Below are positions 1-6,002 of a stretch of DNA of 7,457 bases, one piece after another. Source of the DNA: Clostridiales bacterium. Its GTDB lineage: Bacteria; Bacillota; Clostridia; Lachnospirales; WRAX01. The position numbers were made by a program, and so were the translations under genes. The notes beneath the pieces were generated by a model. The model was not told the origin of the DNA, ran no database searches, and saw nothing but the letters and a program-made list of their open reading frames with translations. The DNA is taken from contig JAISHX010000069.1 in assembly GCA_031262335.1 (NCBI GenBank), positions 1 through 7,457 of the forward strand. The letters are read 5' to 3'. The first letter of the stretch is position 1; the number at the start of each line of letters is the position of its first letter.

Positions 1-912
1 ATATTTTTTATGACGAAACTTCTTTCAGTAAATTCATATATTGAAGCAGCGCGTGCCGGAGCTGCCGGCGCAGGATTCCTGATAATTGCTAAGGAAATAG
101 GTTCAATGTCTGACAGGAGTGAAGCAATAAATCAAAAAAATGTTGAAAATCTTGCCCAAACTAATGAACATATCAACGCGATTGCCGGTATGCACATTGC
201 CGATATGGCTTTTGACTTGATTGATAAAGTAGACCGCAACCTCTCTGAGCGAAATTCTGATATTCAAGCATGGGCAACTTTTGAGTCGGTTAAAGAATTT
301 CTTGAACATCCCAATGACAAATCAAGAGAAAGAGTTACTGTTCTCCTGAAAAATCTTTGCAAAATGTATATCGTATATTCAGACCTTATTTTAGCGAACA
401 AAGAAGGGGTTATTTGTGCCGTTTCAAACTCGGAACAATTGCTTGGAAGCGATGTAAGTGGACGTCCTTGGTTTAAAGCTGTAAAAACCTCAATGAACAC
501 TATAGTTTCAGATTTATATTACAGCGACATATTTGAAAAATATGTTATAAACTTCGCAACTCCCGTAGTTGACGAAAACGGAGTATTTTTGGGCGTTTTA
601 TCATCTCGATTCAACTGGGAGTATATTTATGATATTTTGGACAAAACAAAAGTAGGAGCAACAACAGACGTTTTTATTGTTAACAGCAACGGTGATGTTA
701 TTGCCGCAAAAAATCGTGATGATGTGTTTAAATTGCATATCAAAAATAATCCGGCTGTTAAAACTATTATATCGCGCGAGCTTGACTATGGTTATCATAT
801 AAACCAGCTTTCAGACGGCAAAGTTAAAAATATTACAGGATTTGCTATTACAAAAGGTTATAATAACTATGCCGGAAAAGGATGGGCAGGGATTGTTATC
901 GAAAATTTCTAA
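1..912 (+). CDS. Chemoreceptor-like protein: partial MCP signalling hairpin followed by a C-terminal double Cache domain (5' end outside the window)
   Basis: The frame is open to the window edge. The codons before the Met at position 10 read Ile-Phe-Phe, and with what follows they align to the chemoreceptor tip (IAFQTNILALNAA in E. coli Tsr), so that Met is internal. Numbering from it, residues 1-40 match the MCP hairpin, including IEAARAG (11-17) and the descending helix to about 57. From about 60 to 300 the protein looks like a double Cache sensor: a lead helix (60-125), a distal module with GRPWF (151-155), FATPVVDENGVFLGVL (182-197), and a second module with VFIVNSNGDVIAA (221-233) ending in GWAGIVIENF. 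No membrane segment is visible, so in this part the sensor would be cytoplasmic. Known for the families: MCP tips couple to CheA/CheW, and Cache domains bind small ligands. Odd: the sensor lies after the signalling domain and the return helix is only a few tens of residues. Ligand and output are unknown. Family calls are firm; the exact function is inferred. Confidence 0.85.
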   Translation: MFFMTKLLSVNSYIEAARAGAAGAGFLIIAKEIGSMSDRSEAINQKNVENLAQTNEHINAIAGMHIADMAFDLIDKVDRNLSERNSDIQAWATFESVKEFLEHPNDKSRERVTVLLKNLCKMYIVYSDLILANKEGVICAVSNSEQLLGSDVSGRPWFKAVKTSMNTIVSDLYYSDIFEKYVINFATPVVDENGVFLGVLSSRFNWEYIYDILDKTKVGATTDVFIVNSNGDVIAAKNRDDVFKLHIKNNPAVKTIISRELDYGYHINQLSDGKVKNITGFAITKGYNNYAGKGWAGIVIENF

Positions 913-952
913 GCGGTTTTGGATGTTATTAAATTTTTAGTGAGTGTGTATC

Positions 953-991
953 GGGCGAAGGTTAAAGTAAAAATACTTCGCCCAAATATTT
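953..991 (+). terminator. Probable intrinsic terminator of the chemoreceptor-like gene
   Basis: A perfect 8-bp inverted repeat, GGGCGAAG (953-960) and CTTCGCCC (976-983), encloses a 15-nt A-rich loop and starts 40 bp after the TAA at 910-912. On the plus strand it is followed by AAATATTTTATTT, a broken U-rich tail. It also lies just beyond the end of the minus-strand operon (stop at 1022-1024), so it could act in both directions. However, the minus-strand tail after the stem lacks a T run, so plus-strand use is better supported. Confidence 0.65.
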
Positions 992-1021
992 TATTTACTC
1001 TGTCGCCTGTTTTGCTGTATT

Positions 1022-1504
1022 TTATATATCTGTTGCTTTTACGCTGTCAACAGTTGCTGCAACTGACACATATTTTGTTGCTAAGTCAATTTTGCCGCCG
1101 GCTTTGACAGTAAAACTTTCATTCGCGTAAAGGGAATTGTTTGTTTCACGTCCATTGACCCAAACACTAACATAAATAGTTACATAAGTAGGGTGCGCAA
1201 CTCTTGTCATTGTTCCGTCTGAATTAAGTCCGAGTGATTCGTACGGCTCAACCCGAACGCCTGCAATTTCGCCAATGAACGTACCTGTTTTATTGTCATA
1301 ACAATCAAGCCCAACCTCATAGAATTTTTCGGTGAACGGACGTACGCCTTCTATTTTAAGAAGGTAGTCAATCTGTTTATTTGGTGAAACTGTCGCCTCA
1401 GGTGAAGAAAATCTGTATACCGTTCCTGCGACAACTCCAATTATCAAAAGTATAACAAGCAAGTCTATTAAATTTATTTTTCCGAATAATTTTCCGTCTT
1501 TCAC
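1022..1504 (-). CDS. DUF4330-type membrane-anchored protein (second, distal copy)
   Basis: A 160-residue protein with a short cytoplasmic N-terminus, one membrane helix (about residues 11-31, INLIDLLVILLIIGVVAGTVY) and an extracytoplasmic domain of about 125 residues. The N-terminal GKxxGKINLIDLLVIL pattern is characteristic of DUF4330, a family without an established function. The outer domain has a VGLDCYDNKTGTFIGEIAGV segment and later beta-rich stretches, laid out like the preceding gene, so the two look like diverged paralogues. The start is GTG at 1504, set by a strong GGAGGG site (complement at 1512-1517) inside the last codons of the upstream DUF4330 gene; only 3 bp separate that gene's stop from this start, implying coupled translation. 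It is the last gene of the minus-strand operon. A role in surface-glycan handling is inferred only from position. Confidence 0.8.
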   Translation of the reverse strand: MKDGKLFGKINLIDLLVILLIIGVVAGTVYRFSSPEATVSPNKQIDYLLKIEGVRPFTEKFYEVGLDCYDNKTGTFIGEIAGVRVEPYESLGLNSDGTMTRVAHPTYVTIYVSVWVNGRETNNSLYANESFTVKAGGKIDLATKYVSVAATVDSVKATDI

Positions 1505-1507
1505 TGT

Positions 1508-2005
1508 TTAACCCTCCGTACGCAAGTCAACTATATATCCGCTTGAACCAAACCCTTTGCCTTCAATACTGAAAAGCTTACCTACTTTCAAAACAGTGCC
1601 GCTTTCTGTAACAATTTCCTTGTCATTTTCATATCCTCTTGCTTTGACTGTTACCAAAACTGTTTGTTGGTCTTGAACTATAAATTCACGGTATTCTCTT
1701 GCGTAATTATCGTAATTCCATGAAATTTGATTTTCTGTTTCAACATCTTCAACAGTGCCGACATATTGATTTAATACGGCATCTTTGACACCGCCGCCAA
1801 CTGCTATATTATTTTCATAGCCGAGCGGAAGCCATGTCAATTCGACTGTGAAAAAAATATCTTTTTTTTGTTCCGATGTTTTTCCGCCTAAAAAGTAATA
1901 AGCCGCCGCCGCAAAAATTGCAATGACTATTATTATAAAAACTAAATCAAACAAGCCGAATCTTCCGAAAAACTCTTTTTTAACTTTTTCTTTACTAACT
2001 TTCAA
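1508..2005 (-). CDS. DUF4330-type membrane-anchored protein (first, ligase-proximal copy)
   Basis: A 165-residue protein with a basic N-terminus (residues 1-15, rich in Lys), one membrane helix (about 19-39, LFDLVFIIIVIAIFAAAAYYF) and a beta-rich extracytoplasmic domain. The outer part carries AVGGGVKDAVLNQYVGTVEDV (about 68-88) and ends in a VLKVGKLFSIEGKGF-type segment, a glycine-spaced pattern like that of other DUF4330 proteins. The start is TTG at 2005: an in-frame TAA lies two codons upstream and there is no internal Met, so a non-ATG start is forced. An AGAGG site (complement at 2014-2018) lies 8 nt upstream. The gene overlaps the end of the ligase by 11 bp, indicating translational coupling and similar output of both proteins. 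Function is not known. The topology suggests a periplasmic domain next to the ligase or polymerase. It is less typical of the family than its downstream partner. Confidence 0.75.
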   Translation of the reverse strand: MKVSKEKVKKEFFGRFGLFDLVFIIIVIAIFAAAAYYFLGGKTSEQKKDIFFTVELTWLPLGYENNIAVGGGVKDAVLNQYVGTVEDVETENQISWNYDNYAREYREFIVQDQQTVLVTVKARGYENDKEIVTESGTVLKVGKLFSIEGKGFGSSGYIVDLRTEG

Positions 2006-3647
2006 TGTTTACACCTCTTCCCAATCTATATGCCGCGCAGGAAGCGGCAAGTAAAAACCAAAACAGGCATACAACCCGATAATTATACCAAACATTATCT
2101 GTTGCGCCTTGTGCCAAATAACCAACCATTCCGGCGGCAAGACCCGCCGCCGCAAATTTTAACTGCTTGTCCGCTTTTTTAACTAAACTGAGTAAATTTT
2201 TAAAATATATGAGCATACAACAAACAAATAATAAAAACCCGCATATACCTAAGTCGATTATAATTTGCAAATACAGATTGTGTGAATGGGGTGCGGTTAT
2301 TGCGTTTAATGAAAAAAGCGAATAAATTGTTACAAATGATTCCTCTCCCTGACCTATTCCGATTGGCCAGAAAACTTTCAGTATTTCCAGAGAAGCACGC
2401 CATATATTTACACGATAGCTTGTGGAACTGTCCGCAACATTACCGATGCTTAAAAACCTGTCAAGAATTGAGTCCGGCATAACAAGCGGAGAAATAATTG
2501 CGGCAAGCAAAAACAGCCATATCAGTTTTCTTTCGGCAAGTACGGCAAAAACCAAAGCCGCAATCATCAGACCAAGCCACGCCCCGCGTGAAAGAGTAAG
2601 AATCATGCAAACACCGCCGATAACCGCAACAATAAGAGCGGCAATTTTTGAAACAGGCTTTTTTAGAAAATATAGTGCCGCCGCAGAAATGCTTATTGAA
2701 ATTATAAGATATTCACCGAGAACATTTGGATTTTCGAGCGTTGAGTATACACGCGCACCGACATTTGTAAACATATCAGCGTCAAGCCACATTTCACGAT
2801 TTTCAAGATTGCCGGTAAACCGTTGATAAATTCCGTATAAAGATACAAAAAGACTTGATGAGATTAAAAGAGAAAGCACAGCAAAAAATTTTTTCTTGGT
2901 ATTTAAAAGATTTTTTGAAACGATTGCAAAAATTATAAAAAGGATATACACAGCCGCCATAGGAAAACTGCCTGACGGGCGGAAAGATATGAAACATGAA
3001 AATGCCAGCAATACAGCAAACAGCAGAGAAAATAAATCCATTAAGTCCGGAGTAAAATCGGCAGAATCATGCAAAAAATGTATTCCGTAACTTACAATAG
3101 TTAAAATAGAAAGTGCTAAAATTACTTTTGTCGGTACGATTGGAATAAGAAATGCCGCCGCAAATACTCCTGCAACAGGCATATACATTACAAGACCGAA
3201 TCCAAAAAGACCATCGACTGCAATAGCCGCGTAAACAGCACCTAAAGCAAAATAAATAACCGTTCCTAACGCACCGAGTAAAGCGAAAATTACAAATACT
3301 ATTGCAGTATCTTTTTCTGATTTAATACTGCGTTCCGTCAGTATTCTGTAAAAGGAAGAAAAGCACTTTATTATGGAACTGTTTCTTGCAAACGGAAATT
3401 TCCCCTTTAATTTTGCAACAGCAAAAAGAGGTTTCATACTTAACGAATGAATTGTTATTGATGCTGTATTTTCAGATGATTCTATAATTGTATGTTTAGG
3501 AAAAAACAGATTTCCCAACCATGCAGAAATTTTATACAGTAAGCCTGTTTTGGCAATATTTTTTATAAACCCCGAAACCCTTTCCGGAAGCGCAATAAGA
3601 AATTCTGCCAAAAAAACAGTAAGGCTTTTATAAGACTTTTGTTCCAA
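1995..3647 (-). CDS. O-antigen ligase / Wzy-type polymerase family membrane protein
   Basis: A 550-residue polytopic protein with a cytoplasmic basic N-terminal region (1-113) and roughly 12-14 hydrophobic segments from about 115 to 541. Family marks of Wzy_C/WaaL proteins are present: YSTLENPNVLGEYL (301-314), TLSRGAWLG (351-359) with the conserved Arg354, and a large outer loop (about 391-458) with SYRVNIWRAS (410-419), GIGQGEESF (430-438) and PHSHN (453-457). In this family the loop His and the Arg residues serve transfer or polymerisation of lipid-linked glycan on the outer face of the inner membrane. Whether this one is a ligase (WaaL role) or a polymerase (Wzy role) cannot be told from sequence alone. 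The annotated start is TTG at 3647 with an in-frame TAA two codons upstream and only a weak AAAG site. An ATG at 3676 in another frame would join if a nearby 7-T tract had one more T, so the N-terminus is uncertain. It lies downstream of the glycosyltransferase and overlaps the next gene. Confidence 0.85.
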   Translation of the reverse strand: MEQKSYKSLTVFLAEFLIALPERVSGFIKNIAKTGLLYKISAWLGNLFFPKHTIIESSENTASITIHSLSMKPLFAVAKLKGKFPFARNSSIIKCFSSFYRILTERSIKSEKDTAIVFVIFALLGALGTVIYFALGAVYAAIAVDGLFGFGLVMYMPVAGVFAAAFLIPIVPTKVILALSILTIVSYGIHFLHDSADFTPDLMDLFSLLFAVLLAFSCFISFRPSGSFPMAAVYILFIIFAIVSKNLLNTKKKFFAVLSLLISSSLFVSLYGIYQRFTGNLENREMWLDADMFTNVGARVYSTLENPNVLGEYLIISISISAAALYFLKKPVSKIAALIVAVIGGVCMILTLSRGAWLGLMIAALVFAVLAERKLIWLFLLAAIISPLVMPDSILDRFLSIGNVADSSTSYRVNIWRASLEILKVFWPIGIGQGEESFVTIYSLFSLNAITAPHSHNLYLQIIIDLGICGFLLFVCCMLIYFKNLLSLVKKADKQLKFAAAGLAAGMVGYLAQGATDNVWYNYRVVCLFWFLLAASCAAYRLGRGVNIES

Positions 3648-3676
3648 GCTTTAACAAAACTATTGAATAATGTCAT
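3563..3676 (-). other. Alternative N-terminal frame of the ligase gene (possible frameshift)
   Basis: An ATG at 3676 opens a 37-codon frame (MTLFNSFVKAWNKSLIKALL and onward) that ends at TAA (3563-3565). It overlaps the start of the ligase in a different frame. Adding one T to the seven-T run (complement A at 3610-3616) would fuse this frame to the ligase at residue 14 (Leu-Ala-Glu-Phe), giving an ATG start and a continuous amphipathic N-terminus. Possible explanations are a sequencing or assembly error, slippage-based switching, or chance. Neither the ATG nor the TTG has a strong ribosome site. Confidence 0.35.
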
Positions 3677-3705
3677 AACAGCTTTTACAAATAAACTTGT
3701 ACGAA

Positions 3706-4821
3706 TCACGTCAAAAGCTCCCTATATATTTTTTCTATGCCGCGTACCATTCGCACATCTGTAAATTTTGTTTCATAAATTTTTTTTGCGTTGGCACTAA
3801 GCGAACTATACAAATCTTTATCTAATTTAAGTGACAAAATTGCGCCATAAAGGTCATTCGAGTCTTTTTTGGGAATAACCAAGCCATTTGTACCGTGTTC
3901 TATAACATATGGGTTTCCGCCAAAGTCTGTAACGATAGCGGGTTTTCCAAGACTCATTCCTTCTAAAAGCGAAAGACTTGTCGCTTCTGTTCCGTAAGAC
4001 ATATTCAGTTGAACATCCATAATATTTTCTACTTTATAAATATCGTCAACGAATCCCATCAATATACAGTTACGTAATCCAAGCTGTTTTGCCTGTGATT
4101 CCAATGCACTCTGTTCAGACCCTGTTCCGGCAATAAGTACCTTAATATCTTCATCGCGGCTTTGCAAATATTTTGCGGCATCAAGAACATATTCGTGTCC
4201 TTTTATTTTTTCAAGGCGACCAATTATTGCACAAACAAAATCAGTTGGTGATAATCCGAGAGCGGCGCGTTCAGCAACGATTTCTTCTGCTGTCATTTGT
4301 TTTTGTTGGGCAACACCATTGTAAATGACGCTTATTTTGCTTTCATAAACTCCCTCAGCAATTATGTTGTTTTTTGCGGCAGGAGAAACAGCAATAATTG
4401 CATCTGAAAGCGCACTGTTAATAATTCCGGAAAGTTGTTTTACAGGAAAAAAAGTTTTCCATTTTTTCACATCAAATACGCTGTGCCGCGTGTTAACAAC
4501 GCCTTTTGCACCGTACAAACGAGCCGCTATTCTTGCGGAAAGAGTAGCGTGCGTATGAACAATTTGCGGTTTCTCTTCGCGAAAAATTTTTAAAAGACAT
4601 GACACAGCTTTAATACTGAATGATTCGTCCGCAATGCCGTCTGTTTCTATATACCTTACAGACAATTTTGCAAGACGCCCGACAAGCTTTGACCCTGTTG
4701 GAACAACCGTAACGATTTCAAACGAATCACGGTCATATTTTGCCGCCAAAGTCAATAACATAACTCCCGCTCCGCCTATGTTAGTATCAGATATTACATT
4801 TATTACTTTTATTTTTGACAT
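3706..4821 (-). CDS. Glycosyltransferase family 4 (GT-B fold)
   Basis: A 371-residue GT-B glycosyltransferase. The N-terminal acceptor half has a Gly-rich loop (TNIGGAGVML, 13-22), IVHTHATLSARIAA (87-100) and AIIAVSPAAK (141-150). The C-terminal GT4 half has YNGV (167-170), IIGRLEKIKGHEYVLDAA (199-216; Arg202 and Lys207 in the usual phosphate-binding places), VLIAGTGS (228-235), MGFVDD (255-260) and the E-x7-E nucleotide-sugar motif Glu279 to Glu287 (EATSLSLLE), then GMSLGKPAIVTDFGGNPYVI. It would move a sugar from an activated donor to a growing glycan or lipid carrier at the cytoplasmic face; donor and acceptor are unknown. The start at 4821 is preferred over an upstream in-frame Met at 4908, because GAGAGG lies just ahead of 4821, the protein then begins as GT4 enzymes do, and the longer form would overlap the permease by 62 bp. 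It sits 25 bp after the permease and 58 bp before the ligase, and probably acts in the same glycan pathway as the ligase. Confidence 0.9.
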   Translation of the reverse strand: MSKIKVINVISDTNIGGAGVMLLTLAAKYDRDSFEIVTVVPTGSKLVGRLAKLSVRYIETDGIADESFSIKAVSCLLKIFREEKPQIVHTHATLSARIAARLYGAKGVVNTRHSVFDVKKWKTFFPVKQLSGIINSALSDAIIAVSPAAKNNIIAEGVYESKISVIYNGVAQQKQMTAEEIVAERAALGLSPTDFVCAIIGRLEKIKGHEYVLDAAKYLQSRDEDIKVLIAGTGSEQSALESQAKQLGLRNCILMGFVDDIYKVENIMDVQLNMSYGTEATSLSLLEGMSLGKPAIVTDFGGNPYVIEHGTNGLVIPKKDSNDLYGAILSLKLDKDLYSSLSANAKKIYETKFTDVRMVRGIEKIYRELLT

Positions 4822-4828
4822 TTCAACC

Positions 4829-4834
4829 CTCTCA
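4829..4834 (-). promoter_or_regulatory. Ribosome binding site deciding the glycosyltransferase start
   Basis: On the minus strand the sequence reads GAGAGGGTTGAAATG, with the purine-rich GAGAGG about 7 nt before the ATG at 4821. No comparable site precedes the upstream in-frame Met at 4908, which favours the shorter protein. Confidence 0.7.
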
Positions 4835-4846
4835 ACATTAGAAACA

Positions 4847-5860
4847 TTACAGAGCCAAATCGCCCTCTTTAATCCAGTTTTTGCGCCGCATAAATTCGGC
4901 TGCCGCAAGAGAAATGACTGCCGGTAGCAAAAAATGTGTAATTAACATTGGCAATAATGATTTTGCTCCCATTGCTCCGTAAGTAGCAAACTGCCCCACA
5001 AGTCCGCTTGTCCCCATTCCTGCGCCTACGCTTGTTGAAAGCATTTTGAATCCTATTGCTGAAACAAGTCCGCATACTCCCGAGGCAATTGTCGGCGGAA
5101 TCCATATCAACGGGTTTTTAATTATATTCGGCACCTGAATCATACTTGTTCCAAGCATTTGTGCAAAAAAGCCGCTTGCTTTGTTGTCACGCCACGAAAT
5201 AACCGCAAAACCAACCATTTGTGCACAGCAACCCGCCAAAGCCGCTCCGGCTGCTATTGTACCTGTATCATTCACACCGATATTTATCGCTACGCAAAGC
5301 GCGGCAGAAGAAATCGGCAAAGTAAGAACCATTCCTACAACTATTCCAAGCAAAATTCCCATTGGTATAGGCTGAAGATTTGTTAACGTGTTTACAAATA
5401 CACCTAATTGATTAAGTGCTTTCGCAATTAAAGGCGACGCAACGATTCCAACTGTTCCCCCGACCGTTATTATTCCGGCAGGAACAAAAATCAGGTCAAG
5501 CTTTGTTTTTCCTTCAATAAATTTGCCAAATTCAACACCTATCAGAGCGGCAATAAGTGCGCCGACAGGCTCACCCATGGCAATTACCGCGCCCGCCTCG
5601 CCGAATTTAACAGTTCCGGCTCCGATACCGCCGACAACTATTGCCGAAATCATTGTAAAAGTGCCGGCTCCGCGTGCAAACGCTATTCCTACACCTATTG
5701 CCGGACCCATAAAATATTGTGCCACCTGCCCGACGTCGATTATTATTTGTATATTGAAGATGACTCCTATCTGTTTTATTATCGTCCCTATTATGAGGGA
5801 CGCAAACAGTCCTTTTGCCATTCCGTCCAGAACTTTTGCCGCATAAGTTTTCGCCGACAT
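4847..5860 (-). CDS. PTS transporter subunit IIC-like permease (PTS_EIIC_2 type)
   Basis: A 337-residue, very hydrophobic protein rich in Gly, Ala and Ile, with roughly 8-10 membrane segments. It looks like the PTS_EIIC_2 group of stand-alone IIC proteins: GPAIGVGIAFARGAGTF (52-68), MGEPVGALIAALIGVEFGK (95-113), QPIPMGILLGIVVGM (163-177), GMGTSGLVGQ (281-290) and a short basic C-terminal tail (MRRKNWIKEGDLAL). In phosphotransferase systems IIC carries the sugar across the inner membrane while IIA and IIB phosphorylate it. No IIA, IIB, HPr or EI gene is in this window, so either partners lie elsewhere or this protein works without phosphorylation; the substrate is unknown. The start is ATG at 5860 with AAAGGGG 6 nt upstream. 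It leads the minus-strand operon from a promoter at 5903-5931. Its place ahead of surface-glycan genes is unusual. An inverted repeat lies early in the coding region. Confidence 0.85.
   Translation of the reverse strand: MSAKTYAAKVLDGMAKGLFASLIIGTIIKQIGVIFNIQIIIDVGQVAQYFMGPAIGVGIAFARGAGTFTMISAIVVGGIGAGTVKFGEAGAVIAMGEPVGALIAALIGVEFGKFIEGKTKLDLIFVPAGIITVGGTVGIVASPLIAKALNQLGVFVNTLTNLQPIPMGILLGIVVGMVLTLPISSAALCVAINIGVNDTGTIAAGAALAGCCAQMVGFAVISWRDNKASGFFAQMLGTSMIQVPNIIKNPLIWIPPTIASGVCGLVSAIGFKMLSTSVGAGMGTSGLVGQFATYGAMGAKSLLPMLITHFLLPAVISLAAAEFMRRKNWIKEGDLAL
5771..5809 (-). repeat. Two-part inverted repeat inside the start of the IIC gene
   Basis: CGTCCCT (5783-5789) and AGGGACG (5796-5802) form a perfect 7-bp stem with a 6-nt loop. 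Flanking it, CTGTTT (5771-5776) and AAACAG (5804-5809) can add a 6-bp outer stem across a 6-versus-1 internal bulge. On the transcript the hairpin would fall about 52-90 nt after the start codon. It may be chance or may slow translation or transcription; there is no following U tract, so it is not a standard terminator. Confidence 0.35.
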
Positions 5861-5902
5861 TTTATGCCCCTTTCATTTTGATTTGCCAACTTATAGCTGC
5901 TA

Positions 5903-5931
5903 ATTATATCACCGCGAATAAATATTTACAA
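5903..5931 (-). promoter_or_regulatory. Sigma-A promoter of the minus-strand operon (extended -10)
   Basis: On the minus strand, TTGTAA (complement at 5926-5931) lies 17 bp ahead of a perfect TATAAT (complement at 5903-5908) preceded by TGA, which gives an extended -10. A start near 5896 would leave a leader of about 36 nt before the IIC ATG, too short for a known riboswitch. Confidence 0.75.
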
Positions 5932-5936
5932 TAGCC

Positions 5937-5965
5937 TTGACAAATTTTATTTCTTTTGATAAACT
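5937..5965 (+). promoter_or_regulatory. Sigma-A promoter of the CNNM/CorC gene
   Basis: A perfect TTGACA (5937-5942) is followed after 17 bp by TAAACT (5960-5965), which matches four of six -10 positions. Transcription would begin near 5972, about 30 nt before the gene. Its -35 is only 5 bp from the -35 of the divergent operon promoter. Confidence 0.6.
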
Positions 5966-6002
5966 ACTTAATATATAATTCTATATAAAAGGCTGATGAT
6001 AT

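Noticed and set aside
930..983. Hairpin at 953-983 as the main terminator of the minus-strand operon
   Set aside because: The minus-strand sequence after the stem (GATACACACTCAC) has no T tract, so only plus-strand use is supported; two-way action remains possible.
919..1107. Plus-strand 62-codon open frame after the chemoreceptor-like gene
   Set aside because: It runs through the terminator hairpin and into the antisense of the DUF4330 gene, has no ribosome site and no recognisable protein pattern.
2422..2826. Plus-strand 134-codon open frame
   Set aside because: It lies wholly antisense to the ligase; its composition mirrors the hydrophobic codons of that gene and it lacks start signals.
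4822..4908. N-terminal extension of the glycosyltransferase by 29 residues
   Set aside because: It would overlap the permease by 62 bp, lacks a ribosome site and adds residues not usual before the GT4 first strand.
5523..5846. Plus-strand 107-codon Pro/Ala/Ile-rich open frame
   Set aside because: It is the mirror of the Gly/Ala/Ile-rich IIC coding sequence, with no ribosome site.
5974..5979. Perfect TATAAT upstream of the CNNM gene as its -10
   Set aside because: It is 31 bp from TTGACA and only 12 bp from TTGATA (5956-5961); a start from it would leave almost no room before the ribosome site. A weaker -10 at 5960 has the correct 17-bp spacing.
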